64,000 bases of DNA from Wocania_A sp965224845 (GTDB taxonomy: Bacteria > Bacteroidota > Bacteroidia > Flavobacteriales > Flavobacteriaceae), in assembly GCA_965224845.1 (NCBI GenBank), contig CBDDAJ010000009.1:62001-126000 (forward strand). The letters are read 5' to 3'. The notes beneath the pieces are model-generated. The model saw only the letters and a program-made list of their open reading frames with translations. It was not told the DNA's origin and did no database searches. Below, piece by piece: positions 43,579-52,532 of this stretch. Position numbers and translations under genes: made by a program. Each line of letters opens with the position of its first letter. Position 1 is the stretch's first letter.

Positions 43579-43645
43579 TAGCTATTAGCTGAAAATAAAA
43601 TAAAAAAATAAATAGAATATTAAACAAGCCAACAGCTAAGAGCTA
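43579..43645. repeat. inverted repeat between cysD and cysN
   Basis: TAGCTATTAGCTG (43579-43591) and CAGCTAAGAGCTA (43633-43645) pair over 12 of 13 positions around an AT-rich spacer. It occupies the only large gap inside the cys operon and is probably a dispersed repeat. Confidence 0.5.
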
Positions 43646-43665
43646 AAGGCAAACAGCTATAAAGC

Positions 43666-44913
43666 ATGGAAGTATTAAAAATTGCAACAGCAGGAAGTGT
43701 AGATGACGGGAAAAGTACGTTAATAGGGCGCATTCTTTACGACACAAAATCTTTAACCACCGATAAGCTTGAAGCTATTGAAAAAACAAGTAAACAAAGA
43801 GGTTACGATTACTTAGATTTTTCGCTGGCAACTGATGGTTTGGTTGCCGAAAGAGAACAAGGAATAACTATAGATGTGGCTCACATATATTTTTCGACAG
43901 CTAAAAAAAGTTACATTATTGCCGATACCCCTGGGCATGTTGAGTATACAAGAAATATGGTTACCGGAGCATCAACATCGCAAGCTTCCATCATTTTAAT
44001 TGATGCCAGAAAAGGTGTGATTGAGCAAACCAATCGTCATTTCTTTATCAACAATTTATTAAGAATTAAAGATGTAGTGGTTGCCATAAATAAAATGGAT
44101 TTGGTTGATTATTCTGAAGATGTTTACAATAAAATAAAAGCAGACTTTGAAGAGTTGATGAGTAAGAGAGATTATCAAGACCAGAAAATTACATTCATTC
44201 CGGTAAGTGCTTTAAAGGGCGATAATGTTGTAAACAAAACAGATAAGATGTCTTGGTATAAAGGTGAAACTTTATTAGAACATTTAGAGAAAATTGATAA
44301 AGCAGATATATTTAATATTGGAACGCCGCGTTTCCCAGTACAATATGTAATTCGCCCTAAAACTGAAGAGTTTCATGATTATAGAGGCTATGCAGGTAAA
44401 GTTTATGGCGGTAATTTAAGTGTTGGTGACGATATAGTAGTGTTACCCTCTCAAACAAAATCAAAAATAAAGGATATCTATTTCTACGACGAGAAATATG
44501 AAACAGCTTCAAGACGTTCATCGGTTACTATCACTTTAGAAAATGATATTAATGTAAGTCGAGGCGATATGATTGTTAAAGAGGGCGACTTACCAACTAT
44601 TGAAAAACAATTTACAGCCAATGTATGTTGGATGGATTCTGCACAATTAACAGCTGGTAAAAAATATGTAGTTCAACATGGTATAAATAAAGTGCTGGCG
44701 AAAGTAGATCGAATTCATCATAAAATAAACCCAGATTACTCGGGGATTGAAGAAAATGTGAATGGTTTAGGAATGAATGATATAGCTTCAGTAAGCTTTA
44801 AATTAAACAAACCTATTTTTTACGACCAGTTTAAAAATCATAGAACAAACGGATCTTTTATAATTATTGATTCGCAATCTAATAATACTGTAGGAGCAGG
44901 CTTTATTCAGTAA
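43666..44913 (+). CDS. cysN: sulfate adenylyltransferase GTPase subunit CysN
   Basis: Large, EF-Tu-like subunit whose GTP hydrolysis drives APS formation by CysD. It has 415 residues. GTPase motifs G1 SVDDGKSTLIG, G3 DTPGHVEYTRNM and G4 INKMDLVDY are intact. It ends after the beta-barrel domains; the CysC APS-kinase domain fused in many CysNC proteins is absent, which matters for how PAPS would be formed. Confidence 0.95.
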   Translation: MEVLKIATAGSVDDGKSTLIGRILYDTKSLTTDKLEAIEKTSKQRGYDYLDFSLATDGLVAEREQGITIDVAHIYFSTAKKSYIIADTPGHVEYTRNMVTGASTSQASIILIDARKGVIEQTNRHFFINNLLRIKDVVVAINKMDLVDYSEDVYNKIKADFEELMSKRDYQDQKITFIPVSALKGDNVVNKTDKMSWYKGETLLEHLEKIDKADIFNIGTPRFPVQYVIRPKTEEFHDYRGYAGKVYGGNLSVGDDIVVLPSQTKSKIKDIYFYDEKYETASRRSSVTITLENDINVSRGDMIVKEGDLPTIEKQFTANVCWMDSAQLTAGKKYVVQHGINKVLAKVDRIHHKINPDYSGIEENVNGLGMNDIASVSFKLNKPIFYDQFKNHRTNGSFIIIDSQSNNTVGAGFIQ

Positions 44914-44969
44914 TAAACACACAATTAAACACTAAAAAATTCCTTCTTTTTGGGAGGTTAGGATAACTC

Positions 44970-47075
44970 ATGCAAAGTTTTAGAACAGAAATAGAAAATC
45001 CAGTTGTTGAAAGGGATATTATTGAATTAGCTAATAAAATAGAGCTTTTTAATAATGGAAAAATAGATGAAGAAAAATTTAGAAGTCTTCGTTTAGCACG
45101 TGGTGTTTACGGTCAGCGTCAAGAAGGCGTACAAATGATTCGCATAAAACTACCTTATGGAAAAGTATTGAGTAATCAATTACATAGAATTTCTGATGTT
45201 TCAGATGAATATTCTCGAGGTCGGTTGCATATTACAACACGTCAGGATATTCAAATTCATTATGTCGATTTAAATAGAACACCCGAGCTTTGGGCAGAAT
45301 TAGAGCGAGACGATGTTACTTTACGTGAAGCATGCGGTAATACAGTAAGAAATGTTACCGCTAGTGAAACAGCAGGGATAGATATAAACGAACCATTTGA
45401 TGTATCGCCTTATGCTGATGCTTTATTCAAGTTCTTTTTGAGAAACCCTATTTGTCAGGAAATGGGACGCAAGTTTAAAGTGTCTTTCTCTTCTTCAGAT
45501 GAAGATACGGGTTTGTCGTACATGCACGATTTAGGATTTATTGCAAAAATTGAAAATGGTATTCGTGGTTTTAAAGTCATGCTAGCTGGTGGATTAGGTT
45601 CTCAACCTCGGCATGCCGATGTGTTATACGAATTTTTGCCTTCAGATAAAATCATTCCTGTAATGGAAGGCGTGTTAAGAATATTTGATCGTCATGGAGA
45701 ACGGAAAAGTAGAGCTAAAGCGAGAATGAAATTTCTTTTAAAAGATATTGGATTAGATGCTTTTAAAGCTTTAGTTGAAGAAGAGCAAAATGCTATTGAA
45801 TTTAAATCGGTAAAAATTGATGCAGATGCTTATGTGGCTTCTAAACCAGTAAGTATAGAAGCACCACAAGTTGAAATAAAAGATAAAGAAGCTTTTAAGC
45901 TTTGGAAAGCAACAAATATTATTCCTCAAAAGCAAAAAGGGTATGTTGCTATAGGTATTAAGGTTTTACTTGGCGATTTCTATACAGATAAAGCAAGATT
46001 ATTAGCTGATTTGGTTGAGAAATACGCTGCAGGAGAAATTCGTTTAACACTGCGTCAAAATATTTTAATTCCATTTGTAAAAGAAGAACTTTTAGGGTTT
46101 TTCTATACAGAATTAGAAAAGTTAGGATTTGTTGAAGTAGGCTATAATAAAGCGGTAGATATTACGGCTTGCCCAGGAACAGATACTTGTAATTTGGGCA
46201 TTGCAAGTAGTACAGGAATTGCAGATGAATTGGAACGTGTTATAAAAACAGAATACCCTCAGTATTTAAAAAACGAAGACTTAGTTATAAAGATTAGTGG
46301 TTGTATGAATGCCTGCGGACAGCATAATATGGCAAACATTGGTTTTCAAGGCATGTCTGTTCGTACACCAGATAAATTAGTAGCACCTGCGCTGCAAGTA
46401 CTATTAGGTGGAGGTAATTTGGGTGATGGAAATGGTGTTTTTGCCGATAAAGTGGTTAAGGTACCTAGTAAAAGAGGACCAGAAGCCTTACGTAGAATTT
46501 TAAATGATTTTGAAAATAATGCCAATGGGAAACCATTTGTAGAGTATTATAAAGAAAAAGGAGAAAAATATTTTTATGATTTCTTAACAGATCTTTCAGA
46601 TGTTTCAAATTTAACACAAGACGATTTTATTGATTGGGGCGAAACAGAAAAATATGTAAAGGAAATTGGTATTGGTGAATGTGCAGGAGTGGTAATAGAT
46701 TTAATCGCAACGTTGTTTTTAGAGAGTGAGGAGAAGATTGAAAATGCTAAAAAATCTTTTGCTGATAAAGTGTATTCAAGTGCTATTTATCACGCTTATA
46801 GCTCTTTAGTTAATTCTGCAAAAGCACTGTTATTAGCTGAGAACAAAAAAACCAATACACATGCAGGAATTGTAAGTCAGTTTGATGAGTTGTTTGTAGC
46901 TAGCGGAAGAATTGATTTAGGCGTAGACTTTTCAGCATTGATCTATCAAATAAAAAAGCATGCACCAACAAAAGCGTTTGCATCAAAATATATTGAAAAT
47001 GCAAATCAGTTTTTAGATAAAGTAAGAACTTATAGAGAAACTGAAACAAATCAACTTAGAAAAAAAGCTGTTTAA
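44970..47075 (+). CDS. ferredoxin-type sulfite reductase fused to HEPN-like domain
   Basis: Reduces sulfite to sulfide using siroheme and a 4Fe-4S cluster. The first 550 residues are a complete hemoprotein of the sulfite/nitrite reductase family: siroheme-site arginines in GRLHITTRQDIQIH, and cluster cysteines 401 and 407 (ACPGTDTCNLG) plus 445 and 449 (SGCMNACGQH). Residues about 570-690 add an all-helical domain resembling HEPN (YSSAIYHAYSSLVNSAKALL, then THAGIVSQFDELFV). I see no RxxxxH RNase motif in it, so it may bind a nucleotide or mediate assembly. The operon context with siroheme genes and a ferredoxin reductase supports sulfite as substrate. Confidence 0.9.
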   Translation: MQSFRTEIENPVVERDIIELANKIELFNNGKIDEEKFRSLRLARGVYGQRQEGVQMIRIKLPYGKVLSNQLHRISDVSDEYSRGRLHITTRQDIQIHYVDLNRTPELWAELERDDVTLREACGNTVRNVTASETAGIDINEPFDVSPYADALFKFFLRNPICQEMGRKFKVSFSSSDEDTGLSYMHDLGFIAKIENGIRGFKVMLAGGLGSQPRHADVLYEFLPSDKIIPVMEGVLRIFDRHGERKSRAKARMKFLLKDIGLDAFKALVEEEQNAIEFKSVKIDADAYVASKPVSIEAPQVEIKDKEAFKLWKATNIIPQKQKGYVAIGIKVLLGDFYTDKARLLADLVEKYAAGEIRLTLRQNILIPFVKEELLGFFYTELEKLGFVEVGYNKAVDITACPGTDTCNLGIASSTGIADELERVIKTEYPQYLKNEDLVIKISGCMNACGQHNMANIGFQGMSVRTPDKLVAPALQVLLGGGNLGDGNGVFADKVVKVPSKRGPEALRRILNDFENNANGKPFVEYYKEKGEKYFYDFLTDLSDVSNLTQDDFIDWGETEKYVKEIGIGECAGVVIDLIATLFLESEEKIENAKKSFADKVYSSAIYHAYSSLVNSAKALLLAENKKTNTHAGIVSQFDELFVASGRIDLGVDFSALIYQIKKHAPTKAFASKYIENANQFLDKVRTYRETETNQLRKKAV

Positions 47076-47082
47076 AATTGAG

Positions 47083-47838
47083 ATGAATATTCCAAGATTA
47101 ACCGTTGTAGGTGCAGGACCAGGAGATGTAGATTTAATAACACTTAAAGCAATTAAAGCGATAGAATCTGCCAATGTTATTTTATATGATGCCCTTATAA
47201 ATGAGGAACTTCTTAAATATGCTTCAAAGGATACAGAGCTTATTTATGTTGGTAAGCGTAAAGGGTGCTATGCGTATCAGCAAATCCAAATAAACGAGCT
47301 TATTGTAAGCAGAGCGAAATCTCACGGACATGTAGTGCGTTTAAAAGGAGGCGATCCATTTATTTTTGGACGTGGTGCTGAAGAAATTGATTATGCACAA
47401 CAATTTGGTTTAGAAACTTTTGTCGTTCCGGGAATTACATCAGCTATTGCCGTTCCTGCATATCAAGGCATACCACTTACCAAAAGAGGCGCTTCGGAAA
47501 GTTTTTGGGTCATTACCGGAACTACAAAAAAACACCAACTATCAGGAGATGTGGCTTTAGCTGCTAAATCGTCAGCAACAGTTGTTATTCTTATGGGTAT
47601 GAGTAAACTCAATGAAATTGTTGAGGTGTTTTCAGCAGAAAACAAACAAAATACAGCTGTGGCTATTATTCAAAATGGGACTACTGAAAATGAGAAATTT
47701 GGACTAGGAACTATTAGTAACATAAGTAAAGTGGTTAAAGAAAAGCAATTGTCTTCTCCAGCGATTATTGTTATTGGAGATGTGGTAAAAGAGCGTGTAG
47801 TTTTAAATTCTATTTATAAAGATTATGTAAGGGCTTAG
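47083..47838 (+). CDS. cobA: uroporphyrinogen-III C-methyltransferase (siroheme pathway)
   Basis: SAM-dependent enzyme that methylates uroporphyrinogen III twice to precorrin-2, the first step to siroheme. The 251 residues contain the SUMT marks TVVGAGPGDVDLITLKA, VGKRKGCY, RLKGGDPFIFGRGAEE and VVPGITSAIAVPAYQGIPLT. It begins 7 bp after the sulfite reductase and 3 bp before the next siroheme gene, so it serves the siroheme need of the sulfite reductase. Confidence 0.94.
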   Translation: MNIPRLTVVGAGPGDVDLITLKAIKAIESANVILYDALINEELLKYASKDTELIYVGKRKGCYAYQQIQINELIVSRAKSHGHVVRLKGGDPFIFGRGAEEIDYAQQFGLETFVVPGITSAIAVPAYQGIPLTKRGASESFWVITGTTKKHQLSGDVALAAKSSATVVILMGMSKLNEIVEVFSAENKQNTAVAIIQNGTTENEKFGLGTISNISKVVKEKQLSSPAIIVIGDVVKERVVLNSIYKDYVRA

Positions 47839-47841
47839 CTT

Positions 47842-48417
47842 ATGGAAAGAAATAATTTATATCCCATTTTTTTAAAAGCACAGCACTTAAGCATACTCAT
47901 TGTAGGTGGTGGTTATGTGGCAGAAGAGAAGCTGAGATTTCTATTGAAATCAAGTCCAGATGCTTGTGTAACAATTGTATCACCTATGTTTAGAGAAGAT
48001 ACCATATCTTTGTCTAAGCAAGGAGATGTTACGCTAATAAACGATGTTTATAGTAAGCAATATTTAAAAGGAAAGCATATTGTTGTAGCTACGACTAATG
48101 TTCCTCAAGTGAATATAAAGGTTTATAAGCACTGTAGAAAAAGAAGCATTTTAGTTAATGTCGCCGATAATCCACCATATTGTGATTTTTATATGGGAGG
48201 AATAGTAACAAAAGGCAACGTAAAAGTGGCAATTTCTACAAACGGAAAATCGCCAACAACAGCGAAACGATTGCGTCAATTTTTTGAGGATGTAATTCCG
48301 GAAAATGTAGACGATTTAGTTAAAAACTTAAACGAATATAGAAAAACAATAAAAGGAGATTTCGAGCAAAAAGTAGAAACGCTAAACGAATTCACCAAAG
48401 GATTAATTGCTAAATAA
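47842..48417 (+). CDS. precorrin-2 dehydrogenase / sirohydrochlorin ferrochelatase
   Basis: Converts precorrin-2 to siroheme (Met8p/CysG N-terminal type). It has 191 residues. NAD-binding motif LIVGGGYVAEEKLRFLL near the start, VNVADNPPYCDFYMGGIV with the conserved Asp, and ISTNGKSPTTAKRLRQF are diagnostic. Together with the methyltransferase before it, it replaces the single fused CysG of enterobacteria. Confidence 0.92.
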   Translation: MERNNLYPIFLKAQHLSILIVGGGYVAEEKLRFLLKSSPDACVTIVSPMFREDTISLSKQGDVTLINDVYSKQYLKGKHIVVATTNVPQVNIKVYKHCRKRSILVNVADNPPYCDFYMGGIVTKGNVKVAISTNGKSPTTAKRLRQFFEDVIPENVDDLVKNLNEYRKTIKGDFEQKVETLNEFTKGLIAK

Positions 48418-48428
48418 GAATTGTAGAA

Positions 48429-49484
48429 ATGATTAAAACAGATATACTTATAATAGGAGCTGGACCAACAGGGTTATTTACGGTTTTTGAAGCTGGATTA
48501 CTAAAGCTAAAATGTCATTTAATTGATGCATTACCACAACCGGGAGGACAATGCTCTGAAATATACCCCAAAAAGCCAATTTATGATATTCCAGGTTTTC
48601 CAGAAATTTTAGCTGGCGATTTAACTAAAAACTTACTAGAGCAAGGCAAACAGTTTGAACCTGGGTTTACTCTTGGAGAACGTGCTGAAACTATTGAAAA
48701 ACAAGAAGATGGGTCTTTTATTGTTACAACTAATAAAGGCACTAAACACCAAGCGCCAGTTGTAGCTATAGCAGGAGGTTTGGGGTCTTTTGAGCCTAGA
48801 AAACCAGCTATTGAAGGTATAGCTGATTACGAGGATAAAGGCGTTGAATACATTATTAAAGATCCGGAATTTTATAGAGGTAAAAAAGTGGTAATCTCTG
48901 GTGGAGGAGATTCTGCTTTAGACTGGTCTATCTTCTTAACAGATGTTGCTTCAGAAGTTACTTTAATTCACAGAAGAAATGAGTTTAGAGGCGCATTAGA
49001 TTCTGTAGAAAAAGTAAGAGAGCTAACGCTTTTAAATAAAATCAATTTAATTACACCAGCAGAAGTTAAAGAGTTGCATGGAGAAGATAAAATTGAAGGG
49101 GTTACCTATGTTAAAGATGGTGAAGAAACTAAAATAGAAACAGATCATTTTATTCCTTTATTTGGTTTATCTCCAAAACTAGGACCTATTGGAAACTGGG
49201 GGTTAGAAATTGAAAAGAATGCTATAAAAGTTGATAATACGTTGAATTATCAAACCAATATTCCAGGTATTTTTGCTATAGGCGATGTTAATACCTATCC
49301 AGAAAAGTTAAAGTTAATTCTTTGTGGTTTTCATGAAGCGACTTTAATGTGTCAAGCAGCTTATAGAATTATCAACCCAGGCAAAAAATATGTATTAAAG
49401 TATACCACAGTTAGCGGCATTGATGGTTTTGATGGTACACGTAAAGAGGCACCAAAGGCTGTAGTACAAGCCATTCAGCAGTAA
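48429..49484 (+). CDS. ferredoxin-NADP reductase (thioredoxin-reductase-like)
   Basis: FAD/NADPH flavoprotein of 351 residues that probably reduces the ferredoxin feeding the sulfite reductase. FAD motif ILIIGAGPTGLF, NADPH motif VISGGGDSALDW and the second FAD motif FAIGDVNTYPEKLKL are clear; the CxxC redox pair of true thioredoxin reductases is absent. The family is the YumC-type ferredoxin-NADP reductase. Position in the sulfite-reduction operon supports the role. Confidence 0.9.
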   Translation: MIKTDILIIGAGPTGLFTVFEAGLLKLKCHLIDALPQPGGQCSEIYPKKPIYDIPGFPEILAGDLTKNLLEQGKQFEPGFTLGERAETIEKQEDGSFIVTTNKGTKHQAPVVAIAGGLGSFEPRKPAIEGIADYEDKGVEYIIKDPEFYRGKKVVISGGGDSALDWSIFLTDVASEVTLIHRRNEFRGALDSVEKVRELTLLNKINLITPAEVKELHGEDKIEGVTYVKDGEETKIETDHFIPLFGLSPKLGPIGNWGLEIEKNAIKVDNTLNYQTNIPGIFAIGDVNTYPEKLKLILCGFHEATLMCQAAYRIINPGKKYVLKYTTVSGIDGFDGTRKEAPKAVVQAIQQ

Positions 49485-49516
49485 TAAAAAATGAAACACT
49501 CGTAACTGAAAATTTT

Positions 49517-49580
49517 GTCATACAGCGAAATGATTATTATGGATGTTACAAGTCTGTACTGAGCGCAGTCGATGTATGAC
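49517..49580. repeat. GTCATAC...GTATGAC repeat before cysE
   Basis: GTCATAC (49517-49523) and GTATGAC (49574-49580) bracket a 50-nt segment with the ACTGAGCGCAGTC core found also at 37034. It fills the gap between the reductase and cysE. Confidence 0.55.
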
Positions 49581-49606
49581 CATTAAAGAACAATAGATAT
49601 AAGTAC

Positions 49607-50347
49607 ATGAAAAGCTATAACGTTTGCCTTAAAGATACAGTTAAAACGTTTACTAAAAGGTTGTTTTATGCTTTGTTTGACGAACAACAAGAACAAGCCC
49701 ATGCCGAATATTTAGAAACCACATTCTTAAAAATTCTTTTGAAGCTTTCTGTTGAAGACGGACAGGAAAAGTGGAATACCTTCAAAGCACAATTACCAGA
49801 GATTAGAAAAGCGTTAGATAAAGACGCTATTGCTTTTGAGTGTAATGACCCTGCGTCATCTTGTTTAGAAGAAATCTATTTGGCTTACCCAGGTTTTAAC
49901 GCTATTTCAGTTTATAGATTAAGTCATACACTATATAAATTGAATATTCGCATTCTGCCAAGAATGATGAGCGAATATATTCATGGTATAACAGGAATTG
50001 ATATTCACCCGGGAGCTAAAATTGGCGAATCGTTTTATATTGATCATGGTACAGGTATAGTAATTGGCGAAACATCGATTATAAAAGATCATGTTAAAAT
50101 TTATCAAGGGGTTACACTTGGTGGTATTCAGGTGAGTAAAGACCTCGCTTCAACCAAAAGGCATCCAACCATTGAAGAAAATGTAACCATTTATGCTAAT
50201 GCTACTATTTTGGGAGGCGACATCGTTATTGGAGCTAATAGTATTATTGGAGCCAATGTTTGGATAACACAATCGGTTCCGGAAAACTCATTAGTTACTT
50301 ATCAAACAGAAATTAAAATAAGACCTAAAAAGAATGGCATTAGGTAA
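49607..50347 (+). CDS. cysE: serine O-acetyltransferase CysE/EpsC
   Basis: Makes O-acetylserine, the carbon acceptor for sulfide. It has 246 residues. After a helical N-terminal domain come left-handed beta-helix hexapeptide repeats (DIHPGAKIGESFYIDHG, IVIGETSIIKDHVKIYQGVT) and the catalytic His in DHGTG. The final residues overlap the start of cysM by 14 bases, which couples the two partners of the cysteine synthase complex. The 38 bases around its start are nearly repeated at 59234. Confidence 0.93.
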   Translation: MKSYNVCLKDTVKTFTKRLFYALFDEQQEQAHAEYLETTFLKILLKLSVEDGQEKWNTFKAQLPEIRKALDKDAIAFECNDPASSCLEEIYLAYPGFNAISVYRLSHTLYKLNIRILPRMMSEYIHGITGIDIHPGAKIGESFYIDHGTGIVIGETSIIKDHVKIYQGVTLGGIQVSKDLASTKRHPTIEENVTIYANATILGGDIVIGANSIIGANVWITQSVPENSLVTYQTEIKIRPKKNGIR

Positions 50348-51224
50348 ATCTATATTAGATCAAATTGGTAACACCCCTTTAATTGAAGCTACACATTTAG
50401 TTTCCAAGAAAGACGTGAGATTGTTTCTTAAATTAGAAGGCAATAACCCTGGAGGGAGTGTAAAAGACAGGCCTGCCTTTAACATGATTAATGAGGCCTT
50501 AAAGCGAGGTGATATAAAAAAAGGAGGAACTTTGGTTGAAGCTACAAGCGGAAACACAGGGATAGCACTTGCTTTTATATCGAAGTTGTTAGGGTTGAAT
50601 ATGGTTTTAATAATGCCGGAAAACTCAACCGAAGAGCGTGTAAAAACCATGCGAGCTTATGGCGCAGAGGTTATTTTAACACCTGCAGATATTGGTATAG
50701 AAGGCTCTCGCGATCTGGCATTTCAACTTAGAGATGAAAAAGGTTATGTATTACTTAACCAATTTGAAAATGATGATAATTGGAAAGCACATTACAAAGC
50801 TACGGGACCAGAAATTTGGGAAGCTACAGCAGGTAAGATTACACATTTTGTATCTGCTATGGGAACCACTGGAACTATTACAGGTGTTTCTACATATTTA
50901 AAAGAAAAAAATAAAAATATTACTATTGTAGGCGCTCAACCTGCCGATGGTTCAAGAATCCCAGGTATTAGAAAGTGGTCGCCAGATTATGTTCCAACAA
51001 TTTTTAGTAAAGCTAAAGTTGATAAAGTTATAGAAGTGTCACAGGATGAGGCTAAAACAATGACACAGCAATTAGCAAAAGAAGAAGGCGTTTTTGCAGG
51101 AATGAGTAGCGGAGGAGCGGTATACTGTGCGTTACAAGTTGCTAATTCTATTAATGAAGGCATCATTGTAGCCATTATTTGCGATAGAGGCGATCGTTAT
51201 TTGTCGTCTACTTTATTTGAATAA
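50334..51224 (+). CDS. cysM: cysteine synthase CysM
   Basis: PLP enzyme that joins O-acetylserine and sulfide to cysteine. It has 296 residues. The PLP lysine is in GGSVKDRPAFNMI and the substrate loop is TSGNTGIALA. The short length and the internal RKWSPDYVP segment match CysM more than CysK. It is the last gene of the sulfate operon; the metH leader with its own promoter follows. Confidence 0.93.
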   Translation: MALGKSILDQIGNTPLIEATHLVSKKDVRLFLKLEGNNPGGSVKDRPAFNMINEALKRGDIKKGGTLVEATSGNTGIALAFISKLLGLNMVLIMPENSTEERVKTMRAYGAEVILTPADIGIEGSRDLAFQLRDEKGYVLLNQFENDDNWKAHYKATGPEIWEATAGKITHFVSAMGTTGTITGVSTYLKEKNKNITIVGAQPADGSRIPGIRKWSPDYVPTIFSKAKVDKVIEVSQDEAKTMTQQLAKEEGVFAGMSSGGAVYCALQVANSINEGIIVAIICDRGDRYLSSTLFE

Positions 51225-51246
51225 AAAGACTTTTTTTTATTATTTA

Positions 51247-51278
51247 TTGTGATAACAAAAATATAGTTGCTATTTTTG
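51247..51278 (+). promoter_or_regulatory. metH promoter
   Basis: TTG (51247-51249), a 21-nt spacer and a perfect TAnnTTTG (TATTTTTG, 51271-51278), 24 bp before the SAM-I aptamer. Confidence 0.68.
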
Positions 51279-51301
51279 CTGCAGTTCATAAACGTATTAA
51301 T

Positions 51302-51412
51302 GTTATCAAGAAAGGCAGAGGGAATAGACCCGTTGAAGCCTTGGCAACCCTTTAACTTTTAAAGAAGGTGCTAAATTCTACTAATAGTTTTATAGATTAT
51401 TAGAAAGATAAC
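51302..51412 (+). promoter_or_regulatory. SAM-I (S-box) riboswitch upstream of metH
   Basis: P1 pairs GTTATC (51302-51307) with GATAAC (51407-51412). The core ATCAAGAAAGGCAGAGGGA, then GACCC, GCCTTGGCAACCC and AAGAAGGTGCTAAATTC matches the metY riboswitch closely. It is followed at once by a hairpin GAAAAGT/ACTTTTC (51413-51434) without U-tract, so the switch may act on translation or by an unusual terminator. Confidence 0.93.
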
Positions 51413-51464
51413 GAAAAGTGTTTCACAACTTTTCTTGATGACATATAGATATAAATAATATCAA

Positions 51465-52478
51465 ATGTCAAACATACAACAAGCTTTAAAACAACGTATT
51501 CTGGTACTCGATGGTGCTATGGGAACCATGTTACAAGCCTATAAATTTACAGAAGAAGACTTTAGAGGCGAGCGTTTTAAAAATTACCCAACACCATTAC
51601 AAGGCAATAATGATCTTTTGTCTATTACCCAGCCAGAGGCTATAAAAACAATTCATGCCAAATATTTTGAAGCAGGAGCCGATATTGTTGAAACCAATAC
51701 CTTTTCGGGAACAACTATAGCTATGGCAGACTATCAAATGGAAGATTTGGTATATGAATTAAATTATGAGTCTGCCAAGATTGCTAAAGAAGTAGCTGAT
51801 GAGTTTACTGTTAAAGAACCACATAAACCCCGTTTTGTTGCAGGTTCAATAGGGCCAACTAATCGTACTGCAAGCATGTCGCCAGATGTTAACGACCCAG
51901 GGTATAGAGCAGTAACCTTTGATGAATTGCGTGTAGCATATAAGCAACAGGTAGAGGCCTTAATTGATGGAGGTGTTGATATTTTATTGGTAGAAACGGT
52001 TTTTGACACTTTAAATGCTAAAGCAGCCTTATTTGCTATTGAAGAAGTAAAAGAAGAACGACATATTGATGTTCCTACTATGCTAAGTGGTACTATAACA
52101 GATGCCTCAGGAAGAACATTATCTGGGCAAACTGCTGAAGCTTTTTTAATTTCGGTATCTCATATTCCATTATTGTCTATTGGATTTAATTGCGCCTTGG
52201 GAGCTAATTTATTACAGCCCCATTTAGAGGCTATTGCTTCAAAAACAGATTTTGCTATTTCTGCCCATCCTAATGCGGGCTTGCCAAATGCTTTTGGTGA
52301 ATATGATGAAACACCTGAGGAAATGGGAGCTCAAATAGAAGAGTATTTAAAAAAGAATTTGATTAACATTATTGGAGGATGCTGTGGAACATCGCCAGAG
52401 CATATAAGGGTTATAGCTAATATTGCAGCTAAATATAAACCACGTCGTCATGCTGAACTTGTTTCAGCATCACATTAA
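51465..52478 (+). CDS. metH: methionine synthase, homocysteine-binding half (MetH N-terminal part)
   Basis: The homocysteine S-methyltransferase domain of B12-dependent methionine synthase as a separate 337-residue protein. It has LDGAMGTMLQAY at the start and the zinc cysteines in FNCALGANLLQ and GGCCGTSPEH. The cobalamin and folate domains are on a second gene at 53215. The last ten residues, RHAELVSASH, are encoded by a palindromic repeat that has run into the reading frame; the conserved domain ends just before. A SAM-I riboswitch controls it. Confidence 0.93.
   Translation: MSNIQQALKQRILVLDGAMGTMLQAYKFTEEDFRGERFKNYPTPLQGNNDLLSITQPEAIKTIHAKYFEAGADIVETNTFSGTTIAMADYQMEDLVYELNYESAKIAKEVADEFTVKEPHKPRFVAGSIGPTNRTASMSPDVNDPGYRAVTFDELRVAYKQQVEALIDGGVDILLVETVFDTLNAKAALFAIEEVKEERHIDVPTMLSGTITDASGRTLSGQTAEAFLISVSHIPLLSIGFNCALGANLLQPHLEAIASKTDFAISAHPNAGLPNAFGEYDETPEEMGAQIEEYLKKNLINIIGGCCGTSPEHIRVIANIAAKYKPRRHAELVSASH
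52450..52470. repeat. palindromic repeat overlapping the metH N-half 3' end
   Basis: Stem ATGCTGAA/TTCAGCAT with a 5-nt loop, within CGTCATGCTGAACTTGTTTC. It encodes most of the tail RHAELVSASH of the upstream protein. A second copy lies at 26726. Confidence 0.7.
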
Positions 52479-52532
52479 ATTGAGAAAAACTATTACCTTG
52501 AGCGCAGCTGTAAGGTTTCATTATATAAAGAA

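Noticed and set aside
44970..47075. The HEPN-like domain as an RNase defence or toxin module
   Set aside because: No RxxxxH catalytic motif is visible and the context is purely sulfur metabolism.
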